Made by a program: the position numbers and the translations under genes. The notes beneath the pieces are model-generated. The model did not search any database. It saw only the letters and a list, made by a program, of their open reading frames with translations, and had not been told where the DNA came from. Shown here piece after piece: positions 10,572-20,916 of a DNA stretch of 64,000 nucleotides. Source of the stretch: Aaosphaeria pasadenensis (taxonomy: Eukaryota; Ascomycota; Dothideomycetes; Pleosporales); the NCBI GenBank assembly GCA_022813625.1, contig JAKLMB010000031.1, forward strand, positions 124,001-188,000, written 5' to 3'. The first letter of the stretch is position 1, and every line of letters starts with the position of its first letter.

Positions 10572-12096
10572 TCAATTGCCATCCTCGACAAATCCATAAT
10601 ATCCGTCCACCTCAACCTCAAGTGCCTTTCCATCCGTATTTTCATCTACTATCCCACCACGTTTCTGCACCGCGCGTACCACATCTCGGAACCTACGCCA
10701 GTCTTCCATGCAGTGAGACCACATGAAATCGATATTCTCCCATGGGCGAATATTGTACTCCATACGATTGCGCGACTCGCCATACTTGTCGTAGATCAGG
10801 TTGTGCACGTGAAAGTACTTGAGCGACGGACATGCCCGAAGAATCGCAAAAATGGACTCCCATGTCCCCGATGTGAGGGAGACGTTTTCGATGTGGAATC
10901 CCTCGATTGTTGAGGGCGTGATGAGCGAGATCAGCTTCTCGGCAGTCGTGACGGTACGTGCAATGTATATATTTTTCAGACCTTGTGAGGCTGTCGGGAG
11001 CCAATCCAGGTGTTCCAAGGCTAGGGGTTGGGTACAGTGCAGGCCGAGAGACTCGAGGTTGCGGCAACGGCTGACCAGCGCGCACATGTCACGCATATAT
11101 GCGGTATTTGGAAAGCGGTGTTGTAGGTTGGAAAAGGGATGCTCTTCGTCGCCCTCGGAGTCGGATTCATCTAGCCCGTGCGTGTATTGGAGATCTCCGT
11201 GACGGCCTGTCCCATCGATGTATTCAAGATACAAATGGCGAAGCTGTAGCGCCACGATTTCAGGTATCTTCGGCCCAATGATGGAGAAATCGTAGGTGCT
11301 TGGTAGCGTCAGGCGTAGATATGTGAGGAGAGGAAGATTGATGTGGGGTGAAGAGAACATGTTCGCAATGCTGTCGCGCACAAGTTCAAGCAGGTCAAGC
11401 TCCAGAATCATGCCCACCTCTTCAGCGTCTTCATCAGCGTCAAAGTCTATCTCAGCAGGGCCATCACTCCGCCACTCTTCCGGGATCTGAATGACGAGCC
11501 GTTTCAATTTCGGCATCTTCGCCACGATGTCTTCGAGCCTGGGAAGAAAGTTGCGCAGAGATGGATTCATAAGTCTCAGTTCTCCCCCTTGGTTTATGCT
11601 ATTGTGATCGTATCGGCGTTGGGTATTGAATAAACTTGCGTCACGCGTCCACCGAAGTGGCGAAAGATCGATCCTCAGGCGAGACACGAAGGGAGCAATA
11701 GCGCTCCTAGTCCCAACAACAAAATCGTCAAGCTTTTGCTCTAGAGTAGGGCTCCACGCTTTCAATATGGCGTCCTCGTGCTGAAAATATGCACGCGTCA
11801 TTGCACGGTCGAAGGCGCGACAGACGAGTCGCACTTGCATCTCGCCTAGGCGTGGATACGAGCGAAACTCATAGCCAAATGGTTCAGGCCGGCCCCTGCG
11901 ACGAACGTAGTCGAAAGTGTGTGCATATTCAGCACTGTATGGCCGGTTGCTATGGTAGTCAAAGTCAACGGGAACCGCAAAGTGAGAAAAGATCTTTTGA
12001 ACGGAGTTAGCGATTTCGGAACGATTTTTGACAGTAAGGGTGTACCCAGACTTGGTCGTATATATCTGCCGGCACAGAATCCCATACAGATGACAT
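10572..12096 (-). CDS. F-box protein
   Basis: The main exon (11867 or slightly upstream, to 10572) encodes a long Leu-rich, LRR-like body (LPRLEDIVAKMPKLKRLVIQ; RCRNLESLGLHC). This body is typical of F-box proteins that recruit substrates to SCF ubiquitin ligases. The first half of the F-box (WDSVPADIYDQVW) is found in exon 12096-12046. The second half (FRSYPRLGEMQVRLVCRAF) begins at 11867. Joining them gives a standard F-box of about 45 residues and a 448-aa protein. The implied 178-bp intron begins GTACAC and ends with a poor GAG acceptor. An alternative 52-bp intron with a good CGCTAAC branch would insert about 45 residues. The exact junction is therefore uncertain; the gene itself is not. 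Confidence 0.7.
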
Positions 12097-12494
12097 CTTT
12101 AATTCTGTGAAGATGAAAAGACGAAAAGCGGCGTAGTTCGACTGAAGTCGTGGTTTTGAGTTTATTATATGCCATGTCAATGGACTGTGCCACTAGGCTG
12201 ACAGCCCGTTCGTCCTTCATTCCTCCCAGGCTACCTCCAATCATCTCATGAACAGGAAATTGAGTCTCAAGTCCCGCACGAGATAACATCTGAGCAACCC
12301 TATATTTCGGTGACTCTCTGATCCCAGAGACTGCATGTGTTTGCTATAGTGCCCAAGTCAAGACATACGTCATGTCACACTTCGTTCATTGTGTCTGTTC
12401 AATGTTAAAATCTCCCGTGATAGGTTGTTGCATTTATTGTAACCATTCCATCTCGTAGCTTGGGAATTAAGGTCCATGTTTATATACATGAAAT
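12097..12494. other. Intergenic region
   Basis: About 400 bp between two genes on the same (minus) strand: promoter of the F-box gene and 3' region of the MGYTHYW gene. An overlapping open frame at 11846-12289 has no family features. Confidence 0.4.
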
Positions 12495-13170
12495 CTACTG
12501 TTTTCCCAATATACCCTCCAATATATCCTCGGGCCACAAGCTCGCATACAGTTGCCTCGCCTCAAGCCAATCATCATCCCAGGTCCCATCAGACCTACAC
12601 ATATCACGAGAGAGCGTTAATCATTGGATCGGCACGAACTGACAATGATGGGAGAATCGTTGTTAGGGGAAGGATGCTTACTCGACAACAATTCCATCTT
12701 TCATAAGTACTTTTGCTCGGATCAAGATGGTGGCAACAACGAGGTCGTATGGTTTCCTGGCAGTTTTCGTGAAATCCATTTTGGCGTCGGTGTCTTGTTC
12801 AAGATGAAACTGTTCGTGCGCTCTGCGGAATTTCCTTCATCAGACGACGATGCTTGGTAATATTTGACCATCTTGCAACGTGCTCAAATGCAAAGACTTG
12901 GATTGGATTATTGGTAACGTACAGATCTCCTCTCCCGTTGATGTCGATGCCTTTCTCTTCGTCAATTACCGCAGGCAGGTATTCCTCGTCGGAGCCATCG
13001 CTCAGTTCTACATTGGCCACCTCGACGATTTTGCGAACGTCGGGTACGAGGAATTTCCATATGGAAATCCATTTTTCGTAGTCCTTCACGGTCCAGTAGT
13101 GCGTGTAACTTGAGAGCAACACATCAGTAAATAAGAAGGATTATTGTGTGCTTAGAACGACTAACCCCAT
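12495..13170 (-). CDS. MGYTHYW-family conserved protein, four exons
   Basis: Four exons on the minus strand: 13170-13166 (only 5 nt, ATGGG), 13108-12923, 12822-12682 and 12594-12495; product 143 aa. Splicing restores the diagnostic N-terminus MGYTHYWTV, then KGIDINGRGDLAHEQFHLEQ, then the conserved core DFTKTARKPYDLVVATILIR, and a C-terminus SDGTWDDDWLEARQLYASLW. Every join keeps the frame and all three introns have good GT/AG ends (57, 100 and 87 bp). The family occurs in many fungi and some bacteria and has no established function. It is small and soluble, with no signal or membrane segment. The pieces are too short to be obvious as open frames, and the gene is easily missed. Confidence 0.85.
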
Positions 13171-14166
13171 TGTTCTGGTAGAGCTTTGGAGATAAGTCGA
13201 GTATCGGTGCAAAATTGATACAAAAGATATTGCGAAAGAATGAATCTGGGTGGGTACATTGATTGCAGCTTTTATATTCACTCCTTTTGCGAAACTGAAT
13301 CGAACTCTCCAGGATGAATCAGGCAACAGACCCTAGCGTTGGACGCATTTGTTGTCTTGTACCACCAAAACGACGAACAACAGTGCAGTGCATTGAAGAA
13401 GCCGTAGACGATTGGATTGTTGCCTGTTCATCACATAGATCCTGGAGTCATCCGAGATGACGGGCCGTTTCTATCATAATTATTGGCCTATTGTTTATTT
13501 CTTCATAATGCTGAGTGTAGAATGGTTACTATTGGCCAAAGCGGAAAATCACTCTGATTGGTCCGGCATTTTGTGCGTCTTTTTTACCGGGTCAATGTAT
13601 GGCAATTGGGGCCCTCTTATAACCTTTTGGTATAGCGGCTTACTACACTGTTGTATTACGAGATAGGACGTTGCACTTTTCAGTGGATGCAAAATTTTCA
13701 AATTCGGTATGAGTTTGATACTGGTCGGTTTGAAAAGCGTACGCTCGAAGCATTCTTCCATGGCGCACTGTGTTCGACTGAAGAGTTCTCAATTCTATGG
13801 ACCTTTGTCTTACAAGTATACAAACCCCGCCGAGGGGCAGCGTTATCTACGTCATCGTCCAAATGCACTCGTACTTATCGTATGATGAACAGTTATGTAT
13901 CGCATACCTCCTTGCATGTTTACCATCCTACTTCAGGTAGGCAGCTCCACAATGAATTGGCGCGTTAAACTGACCCCGCAGACGGATCGTGACGGTGCAT
14001 AAGTGTGACAGCCGATCCCTGCGACCGCCTCCGGGGAAAGGGAGAAGTTTTCTGACTCCCAATCATATAAAAGCAGCTAACTAGCTACCAAATTGTATCA
14101 CTGTAATTTGCAAGAATTCACATCTTTCTACCTGATCAAGAACTCTGTACAATCTCAATCTCAATC
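13171..14166. promoter_or_regulatory. Divergent promoter between MGYTHYW and GFA genes
   Basis: About 1 kb between two divergent starts. A TATA-like CATATAAAAGC (TATAAAA at about 14066-14072) sits about 100 bases before the GFA ATG. The other open frames here (13457-13666, 13651-13968) have no family features. Confidence 0.5.
14066..14072 (+). promoter_or_regulatory. TATA-like box of the GFA-type gene
   Basis: TATAAAA within CATATAAAAGC, about 100 bases upstream of the ATG at 14167, a normal spacing for filamentous fungi. Confidence 0.45.
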
Positions 14167-14721
14167 ATGTCGACCAAAGGTAGCTGCGCTTGCGGGGATA
14201 TCGAGTACCAATTCACCGGTATGTCAACTATAACTCTGAATGAGGGCTCCCCTACGACTACCCATCTTTAACATATCGCTGACTGAGTATGAACTCGAAA
14301 AGGCGAGCCAAAAGTAACTGCACTCTGCCACTGCATCGACTGCCAGAAATGGACCGGCGGAGCCTTCACCTCCAACGCCGTCGTGCCCCGTGAAAGCTTC
14401 AGCCTCACCAAGGGTCCGTACTTCCCCTCCCCTTTCGCAAACCAGTCTCCCGTACTAAGACCTTCCTAAGGAAAACCAAACACATGGGACGCCGTAGGCG
14501 CCTCCGGAAAGATCAACAAGCACTTCTTCTGCCCCCGCTGCGGCTCCAGCCTTTACACGGAGCTCGAGGTTATGCCGGACGTCACGTGCGTCAAGGCCGG
14601 TGGGCTGGACGGTGGCGCCGCGAGCCTGGGAAATAAGATCGATGTTGAGTTTTATACGAAGGATAGGGCGGGCTATCTTGGGGCCAGTGAGGGTGCTAAG
14701 CAGGAGCCGCAGTTCGGTTAG
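14167..14721 (+). CDS. GFA / CENP-V-type zinc-binding protein (glutathione-dependent formaldehyde-activating-like)
   Basis: Three exons: 14167-14218, 14303-14413 and 14471-14721; product 137 aa. The translation shows all metal ligands of the GFA fold: C7 and C9 (SCACG), C26, C28 and C31 (CHCIDC), and C75 and C78 (CPRCGSS). It also shows the conserved KWTGGAF and the C-terminal FYTKDRAGYL segment. The family includes bacterial GFA, once proposed to speed S-hydroxymethyl-glutathione formation, and many fungal paralogues of unknown substrate. Length is normal for a single-domain member. It is probably cytosolic. Because the first two exons are tiny, open-frame scans miss this gene. Confidence 0.9.
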
Positions 14722-15050
14722 GAGGGTGCGTGGGCGATTAGGAATTGTGTAGCATTGGCGAGGCGTAGGTTTTGTGGGTGCATTGGAGAGTCAGAGGAGC
14801 ATTTGCGGTGTATTCGTGGTGTAAAATGATCTAGAAGATTTTTTGTTGAATTATGTAAGTGTCTTGATTCAATTCCTAGTCTCTATGGGTATGTCGTGAT
14901 AAAGCGATCAAGCAGGCTCTGGTCATCCCTAGCTCTATATCTCGAACTATCTGAACAAACAATTCTAAGGACGCCACCAAAAACAATATAACAATCGTTA
15001 CACTCCAATTGCGAACGAATATTTGAACATTGAACAACAAGAAACGGCAT
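14722..15050. other. Convergent intergenic region
   Basis: About 330 bp between convergent genes; no feature recognised beyond expected 3' untranslated regions. Confidence 0.4.
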
Positions 15051-15770
15051 CTATGGTGCAGCAAGCAGTCGTCGAGAGACTTGTACCTGGTCCGACAACT
15101 TGCTGAGTTCGCCACACAGCTCATCAGCAGCCGCATTCAAAGCCTCGTCATTCAATGGACCCAGAGCATCGATGATGAACAACACATTCTTCGTATCGTC
15201 CGTCAACGCCGTCCTCGAGCATTGCCGCCAGTTCCAGCGTCTGCACGTGACACCACCATTGTCACACCAAACCGCCTCACCAGGACTAGGATTCTCGACG
15301 ACAGCCTCTCCACTAGCCGTCGTATCGAAAGTCTCGTCGCCCTTTGCGCAAATCAGAAAGGGCGCTCCTTGGTATTTATCGAGATCCTCGCCGCCAACGG
15401 GGACTTGGTGCTTGATGGAGATGGCGTTATAAATGTCGGTCAATCTATTCACGCGCGGAAGGCCGGCATCCACGCGGCGGAGCAGAGCCTCAAGACTGTT
15501 TTTCGTCTTCTTCGGCTTCGCTCCGAAAGCTTTGTAGGCTTCTTGCCAGGCGGCGACGTGGGGAATAGATGTGACGGGTGTCTGTGACAATGCAGCCTTG
15601 GCGGATGATTCAGCGCCCGAGAGAATGGACTCGCTGACCGAGTCGCTGGCGCTTGGTGGAATTCCGGTTACTACGATGAGGAGCGCGCGGTAGTCAGGTC
15701 GAAGCTTGAATATCTCAGGCGCGATGCGCGCGTTGTCGAGGTAATGGGATGGACTTTGGAGAGTTGACAT
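15051..15770 (-). CDS. Free-standing B3/B4 (PheRS beta editing-like) domain protein
   Basis: Single-exon protein of 239 aa corresponding to the B3_4 domain of bacterial-type phenylalanyl-tRNA synthetase beta. Visible landmarks are the early ALLIVVTGI strand, AWQEAYKAFGAKPKK, SLEALLRRV, LPRVNRLTDIYNAISIKHQV and the later GEAVWCDNGGVTCRRWNW. Stand-alone B3/B4 proteins are widespread in microbes. They are suspected to act on tRNA or aminoacyl-tRNA in trans, but their role is not established. The start at 15770 (MSTLQSPSHYL) is preferred; the frame runs upstream to 15932 through AT-rich sequence. A TATA-like box lies at 15891-15897. Confidence 0.85.
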   Translation of the reverse strand: MSTLQSPSHYLDNARIAPEIFKLRPDYRALLIVVTGIPPSASDSVSESILSGAESSAKAALSQTPVTSIPHVAAWQEAYKAFGAKPKKTKNSLEALLRRVDAGLPRVNRLTDIYNAISIKHQVPVGGEDLDKYQGAPFLICAKGDETFDTTASGEAVVENPSPGEAVWCDNGGVTCRRWNWRQCSRTALTDDTKNVLFIIDALGPLNDEALNAAADELCGELSKLSDQVQVSRRLLAAP

Positions 15771-15890
15771 TGTGGCTGGATTGGGACGACGATACGTGGT
15801 CAATGCGTCGGTGATGCTCAATTGCAGTTGCGAGATGTTCAATAAATTAGGGATTTTGGATGAAGTAAATGTTGGAGGGAGCAAAGTTCT

Positions 15891-15897
15891 TTTTATA
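15891..15897 (-). promoter_or_regulatory. TATA-like box of the B3/B4 gene
   Basis: TATAAAA on the minus strand, about 120 bases before the chosen ATG at 15770. It also argues against the longer open frame starting upstream. Confidence 0.45.
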
Positions 15898-17516
15898 GCG
15901 AACATTTTTTCTATATTATTGCTATTATACATGAGGCTTTACCTTCTGCTGTTTGAAAACTCTTTGCGCAAAATTCTCTTAGTATTGACAACAGGGCGCG
16001 GTTGTCATGTCAAACGGGCGTCTCTTTGTGGAAGTCAACGGAACCTGCACTGATTGGTCAGTTCCTTAGTGCACGCAATACCTTTCCATAAGTACCGCAT
16101 CGACACATACCGTGAACCTGTGTTCGAGAACAGACTTTGTGATTGGGCATGCCACGGACATGATGACATAATGAACTGTAGGCAAAATATGAAACGCCTT
16201 TTCGTCAATACGCTGCGCAACTTCGTGATGCATCGTCCCCTAGTACAACATTTATGAGGCAACTAGAACCAAATTGCAGAATGCAAACAGGCAATGTGAA
16301 ATTACACTCTTTTATAGATGAGCTTCGTATGGAATGTTTACTTTGAAGTCTTAAATTGGTCATTGAGCTTGCTGCTATGTCGTTGACCAGACTGAACCAC
16401 ATCAACACTTCTCCCACGACGGAGGTGGTAGAGGCGGACATAGAACTTTGCCGCCACAGCTATTGGTACTATATAATGTGTTAGACACCCCTTTGGCCCC
16501 TTTGGTTTCTATTACGCGTGATGCATGTGGGATGTCTCCCTCCACACCCATGAGATGGTAGACGTTACTGATGTCTCGCCAATCACTATGCACGTGTCGC
16601 TTCAGGCATACTTGATACAATAACGGCGCTCCCATTATTCGTACCCGTACCATTATTAGGTAGGGCTACGAGTAATTCGAACCATTTAGCCTTATCTTTG
16701 AGAGGGGGCATTATTCAAACGTCTTAGACATAGGATCATCACTATTGAAGCCGGCGTGGTTTTACTCGACCGACTTGACCTAGCGCGGTGATGCACTATG
16801 GAGAGGGGTAAAGGCATGAACCCATTTTGTGTGAGCGGCTGAAGTGTACGCTGCAAACATCGACAGGAACGTTGCAGCGATAACAACTATCATCTCTTGC
16901 TCACTTTATGCTTCTCTTCACAGTATGCATCATAATATCGCAATAGATATACGGCAGTGGCTGAGGTACACGATGGATTGGTGTAGAGCACGTATACCTA
17001 AAAGTATATCTAATGCCAAGTAACCATTCGTGCAAGCCTGTAGATTCTACATCGAATCTGGCAAAACCATTCGAGGTTTTTAGGTAATAGCGTGGTGTTA
17101 GGAGTCTCCTCCACGCGACGTAGTTGCGTGGGAGCAGCGTTGAAACACAGTGGAATGCGGGGTCCCCGTACTTTTTGGGGACGTTCCCCAGACAAGCGTG
17201 CGCCGAGCCACATGGAAATCTTGTGTCGCTTATCTCGAAATTGACAGTCTTTCCAGATTTCAGCCTCTGTGGAGAGATCCAGATGCTCATTGCGGGTCCG
17301 ACTACGCTGGCCGAGGTGGACAGAATGCTGTACGGCACTACTGATTGTGTGATGCCATATGTTAAAGGATGTAGTTGTTTATCCTGTCTGCAAGTAGGCG
17401 GCACTTCGCCACTACCATCTGTGTCCTTATTGAACCTCACTTGCACCTGAGCATCCTTTTTGTGAATGTGTTTAGTTTCATAGAATCATTGCACTCATTA
17501 CTTTCTTATGCACATT
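15898..17516. other. Intergenic region between B3/B4 gene and permease
   Basis: About 1.6 kb between divergent genes. Open frames on the minus strand (for example 16901-17446) have no recognisable motif and overlap the permease promoter. No repeat or RNA gene was identified. Confidence 0.4.
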
Positions 17517-19642
17517 ATGAAGAAATCTACCCCATCACCCGTGGTTTCGAACCACTCCACTATCGGAGAACCCGATTCGAATGCAGAGGGGCATCTGGTA
17601 CCCCGTCTCAATAAACTCACCATGGTTGGCATGAGCTTCGCCATATTAAAGTAATCAATCTCTCGTAGTCTCTGCCCAATTTGATAGGAAATCATCACCT
17701 CTCCAAATGCTGACTTGTATGCATCAAGTACATGGATTTGCCTGGCTGGCAGCATCGGACTCGTCATGCCTAGTGGAGGTTCAGTATCCTTCGTATACGG
17801 TTTCATCTTCTGTGTTCTCGCAGCACTATGCCTCGGTGCTAGCATGGGAGAGATGGCTAGTATCTGGCCCACCGCCGGTGGACAGTACCACTTCACATAT
17901 GTGAGCCCATCCACAATCTCGTAATACCGCAATACCGCATAGACAACATGGCGTTTTCCACTTTTGACTGACATGGTTGCAGGCTCTTTGCACGGAGAAG
18001 TGGCGAAACTCGGTCAGCTTCTGGTGCGGATGGACGAACATTGCGGGCTGGCTTACCCTCGTCACCACGGAAGCCTTCTTCGCGGCTCAATTTATCTCTG
18101 CTGCTGCAGTGGTGGGGTCGGGGGGTTCCTATGTCATTGAGGCGTGGAAAACATATCTGATCTTTGTGGCTGTATCGACTTACGCCATGCTCGTCAATAT
18201 CTTTGGGAACCGTATCCTGGGAAAGTACAATGATTGCGCTTGTGAGTCAAGCACCCCTTCACAGTATTCTCTTCTTTGGTCGTTTTGTCTTCCATCGATT
18301 GAAGAACTCTCGTGCGAGGTACATTTGTCTAATTGTAACAGTGTATTGGTCCATTCTTGGATGTGTCGTAATCAGCGTCGTGATCCTCGCTACATCGGAC
18401 AAGAACAGTGCCGAGTTCGTCTTTACGGATTTCGCAAACAACACGGGATATTCTGATGGAGTTGCTTGGATCCTTGGCCTGCTACAGTCTGCTCTCAGTT
18501 TGATCGGATACGATGTGATTATGCATATGACGGAGGAGATGCCATCGCCAAGGAAGGATGCTCCTATCGCTATTCTCTTGTCCATCATCGTTGGAGGTGT
18601 AACGTAAGTACTATGATGACTCGTTGTTGGCACCGGTGTTGCTCGGCATGTATTTGGTGAATTGGGCTGATCATGCTTTAGTGGAACCATTTTCATTTTG
18701 GTTATGCTGTTCAGCTTGACAGATCCCGACAGAGTTTTCAGCACAAAGACTGGCCTAGCGATCGTTGAGTTGATATACCAAGCTACTAACAATCGTGCGG
18801 CGACTGTCATTATGACACTTATGCTCTCAGTCTGCTTCGTCAATGGCACACTCGGCAGCATGACCAGCGGTTCCCGGCTTTTGTACGCAATGGCCAGAGA
18901 CAAGGGTGTCATCTTCCCTGAATTGTGAGTTTTTACTATGCGTAAAAAATGGAGAATACCATTTGTCCATTCGACTAACAATAATATCCAGCTTCGGCCG
19001 CATCCGCAAAGGTCTCGACGTCCCCGTCGAAGCGATAGTCGTAACGCAAGCCTTTAATCTCCTCTTTGGCCTCCTCTATCTCGGCCCTACAGTCGCATTC
19101 GGTGCCTACATCTCCTCATGCACCATCCTTCTCAATCTCTCCTACGCGATCCCCATAACCGTCGTCCTTCTCCGCGGTCGCTCCGTCCTGACCCAGCACC
19201 AAACACCAGACATCCCCTTCCAACTGGGCAAATGGGGGTACGCCATCAACTACACAGCCGTCATCTTCGTAGGCGTCACCACTGTCTTCTTCTGTTTCCC
19301 TGCCGCGATACCCGTGTCAGTCAACACGATGAACTACGTCTCGGCCGTGCTAGGCATCTTCATCATCTTCTTAACTGCGTATTGGATCTTCTTTGGCGAC
19401 AGATTCGAAGGACCGGTAAGTCTCCAACTCATCTCACGCTTTCTTTCCAAAGGGCTTTAGAGCAATGCTAATGTGTTATGATGTCAAAGATCTTCGATAC
19501 GATCATTGGAACTGCAGATCACGAGCGCGAAATCACAGCCGCGGCGCACGGCCACCTGCCGGCTACGTTCACGGAAAAGGGCCCCGACGAGCATCCTGAA
19601 ATGAGGGAAGAGATCACTGATTCCGGATCTTCGTTGAGATGA
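17517..19642 (+). CDS. APC-superfamily amino-acid / GABA-type permease
   Basis: Seven exons: 17517-17650, 17729-17900, 17983-18241, 18342-18603, 18682-18924, 18992-19415 and 19490-19642; product 548 aa. The cytosolic N-terminus ends in LNKLTMVGMSFAIL, followed by TWICLAGSIGLVMPSGGSV, GEMASIWPTAGGQYHFTY, DVIMHMTEEMPSPRKDAPIA and GSMTSGSRLLYAMARDKGV. These are the standard landmarks of fungal Uga4/choline-type transporters (about 12 helices). The tail is hydrophilic and acidic, as in family members controlled by endocytosis. It imports a small amino compound (GABA, choline or another amino acid; not decidable from sequence) across the plasma membrane. It lies 1.3 kb upstream of an A-T-R reductase on the same strand. 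Confidence 0.92.
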
Positions 19643-20916
19643 TTTGAGCTTGCTCTCTCTATTAATTCCGAAGACGTTGATGTTTCCAGAGAGGTGCATT
19701 GAGCTGGATATGGGTTAATTCTAAGATTCGTTTCATCTGTTTTCTTGTCCATTCAGTTGTGTGGAACCTATCTTGGCTGCATGGAGTTTTATGGATTGCG
19801 GAGGCGTTTTTGGCGTAGGATTGGGCGTCTGTAAGGAAGGGAGCTTGCAGGTATATCACATTGCATTATCATTACGATAGTTAACGAAGAGAACCCAGGT
19901 TATGTAACCAAACCATAGACAATAGAGTCTACACTATTGTTAAACATTGGCAGGCCTAGGATTCTGGCCCGCAATGGAACATCAATGTGATCTTCCTGCC
20001 ACTTCTCGGTGGCATTCTTCTAAATGGATCATGGAAAACCGCAGCACAGACTTGGTGATTAGCTAGCTGCCAGAGTGCGGCATCCTATCCTATGGCGAAA
20101 AAAGCAAGCACAGTACATAAGTTACCGCACGAATGGAAAGCCCATCGTACAACAAAAAGCCAGTAGATGATCAGTATGTAAGGCGGAAAGCGTCCGTCCA
20201 ACCATCGGCATGGGCATCTATAGGTGGAACTTAGATAGCCCGAAGCGGATAGTACATAAGACGCTCGGAAAATCCACCCAAGTTCCGGGAATCATATTGC
20301 GTGAACAGCTGGAAAAACCTTGTGGCGGAGCAACTGGGTCTAGGATGAAAGGAAAATCTGGGGTTTTTGTATTACGCGGCGTGTTAGGACCTCGCATGGG
20401 GGGGACGAGATGCGGGCGAGTTCGTGGCGACGTGGGTTGGAGTTGTAAAACATGGGGTCGCTCCACAGTTCTGGCGGGCGGGTGATCCTTGTCTACATTT
20501 GGAAATCCGGAACAGATTCGACGGATTAAGGTGGTGGAGCCCGGATTTACGCCATGTTCAATGTATCTTCAACCGGAGGACGTCGGTATACTATTGGTGT
20601 GAGGCTCTAAATTCGATCGTTTGAAAATTAATAGATCTCCGGTCTCACCTGAAAAATGGTATTTCGTTCATGCATGGTTGCCCTTGTGATGTATCAAGAG
20701 AAGGAAAGTAACGGAAAAGGCCAAGGGCTGGTCGGAAGGGGAATCGGAAAGATCGGAAAACCGGAAACAACAAGGATCGTCCCGTGAGCGGATCAATCCT
20801 ATAGATAATCACCCTCATCCCACGTCTGTGTACCTGAATTCTACATACAACAACTGTTTCGCCTCGGTTCGCTTGCTTCGAGGCTGTTTTAGTTCGTTGA
20901 TTGAAGGATTGCAATC
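19643..20916. other. Intergenic region upstream of the A-T-R reductase
   Basis: About 1.27 kb with no gene. It contains the permease 3' region and the promoter of the reductase; a CGGAAA-rich stretch (about 20700-20770) lies before the ATG. No TATA box assigned. Confidence 0.4.

Noticed and set aside
16901..17446. 181-codon minus-strand frame before the permease
   Set aside because: No recognisable motif and mixed composition; it overlaps the probable permease promoter.
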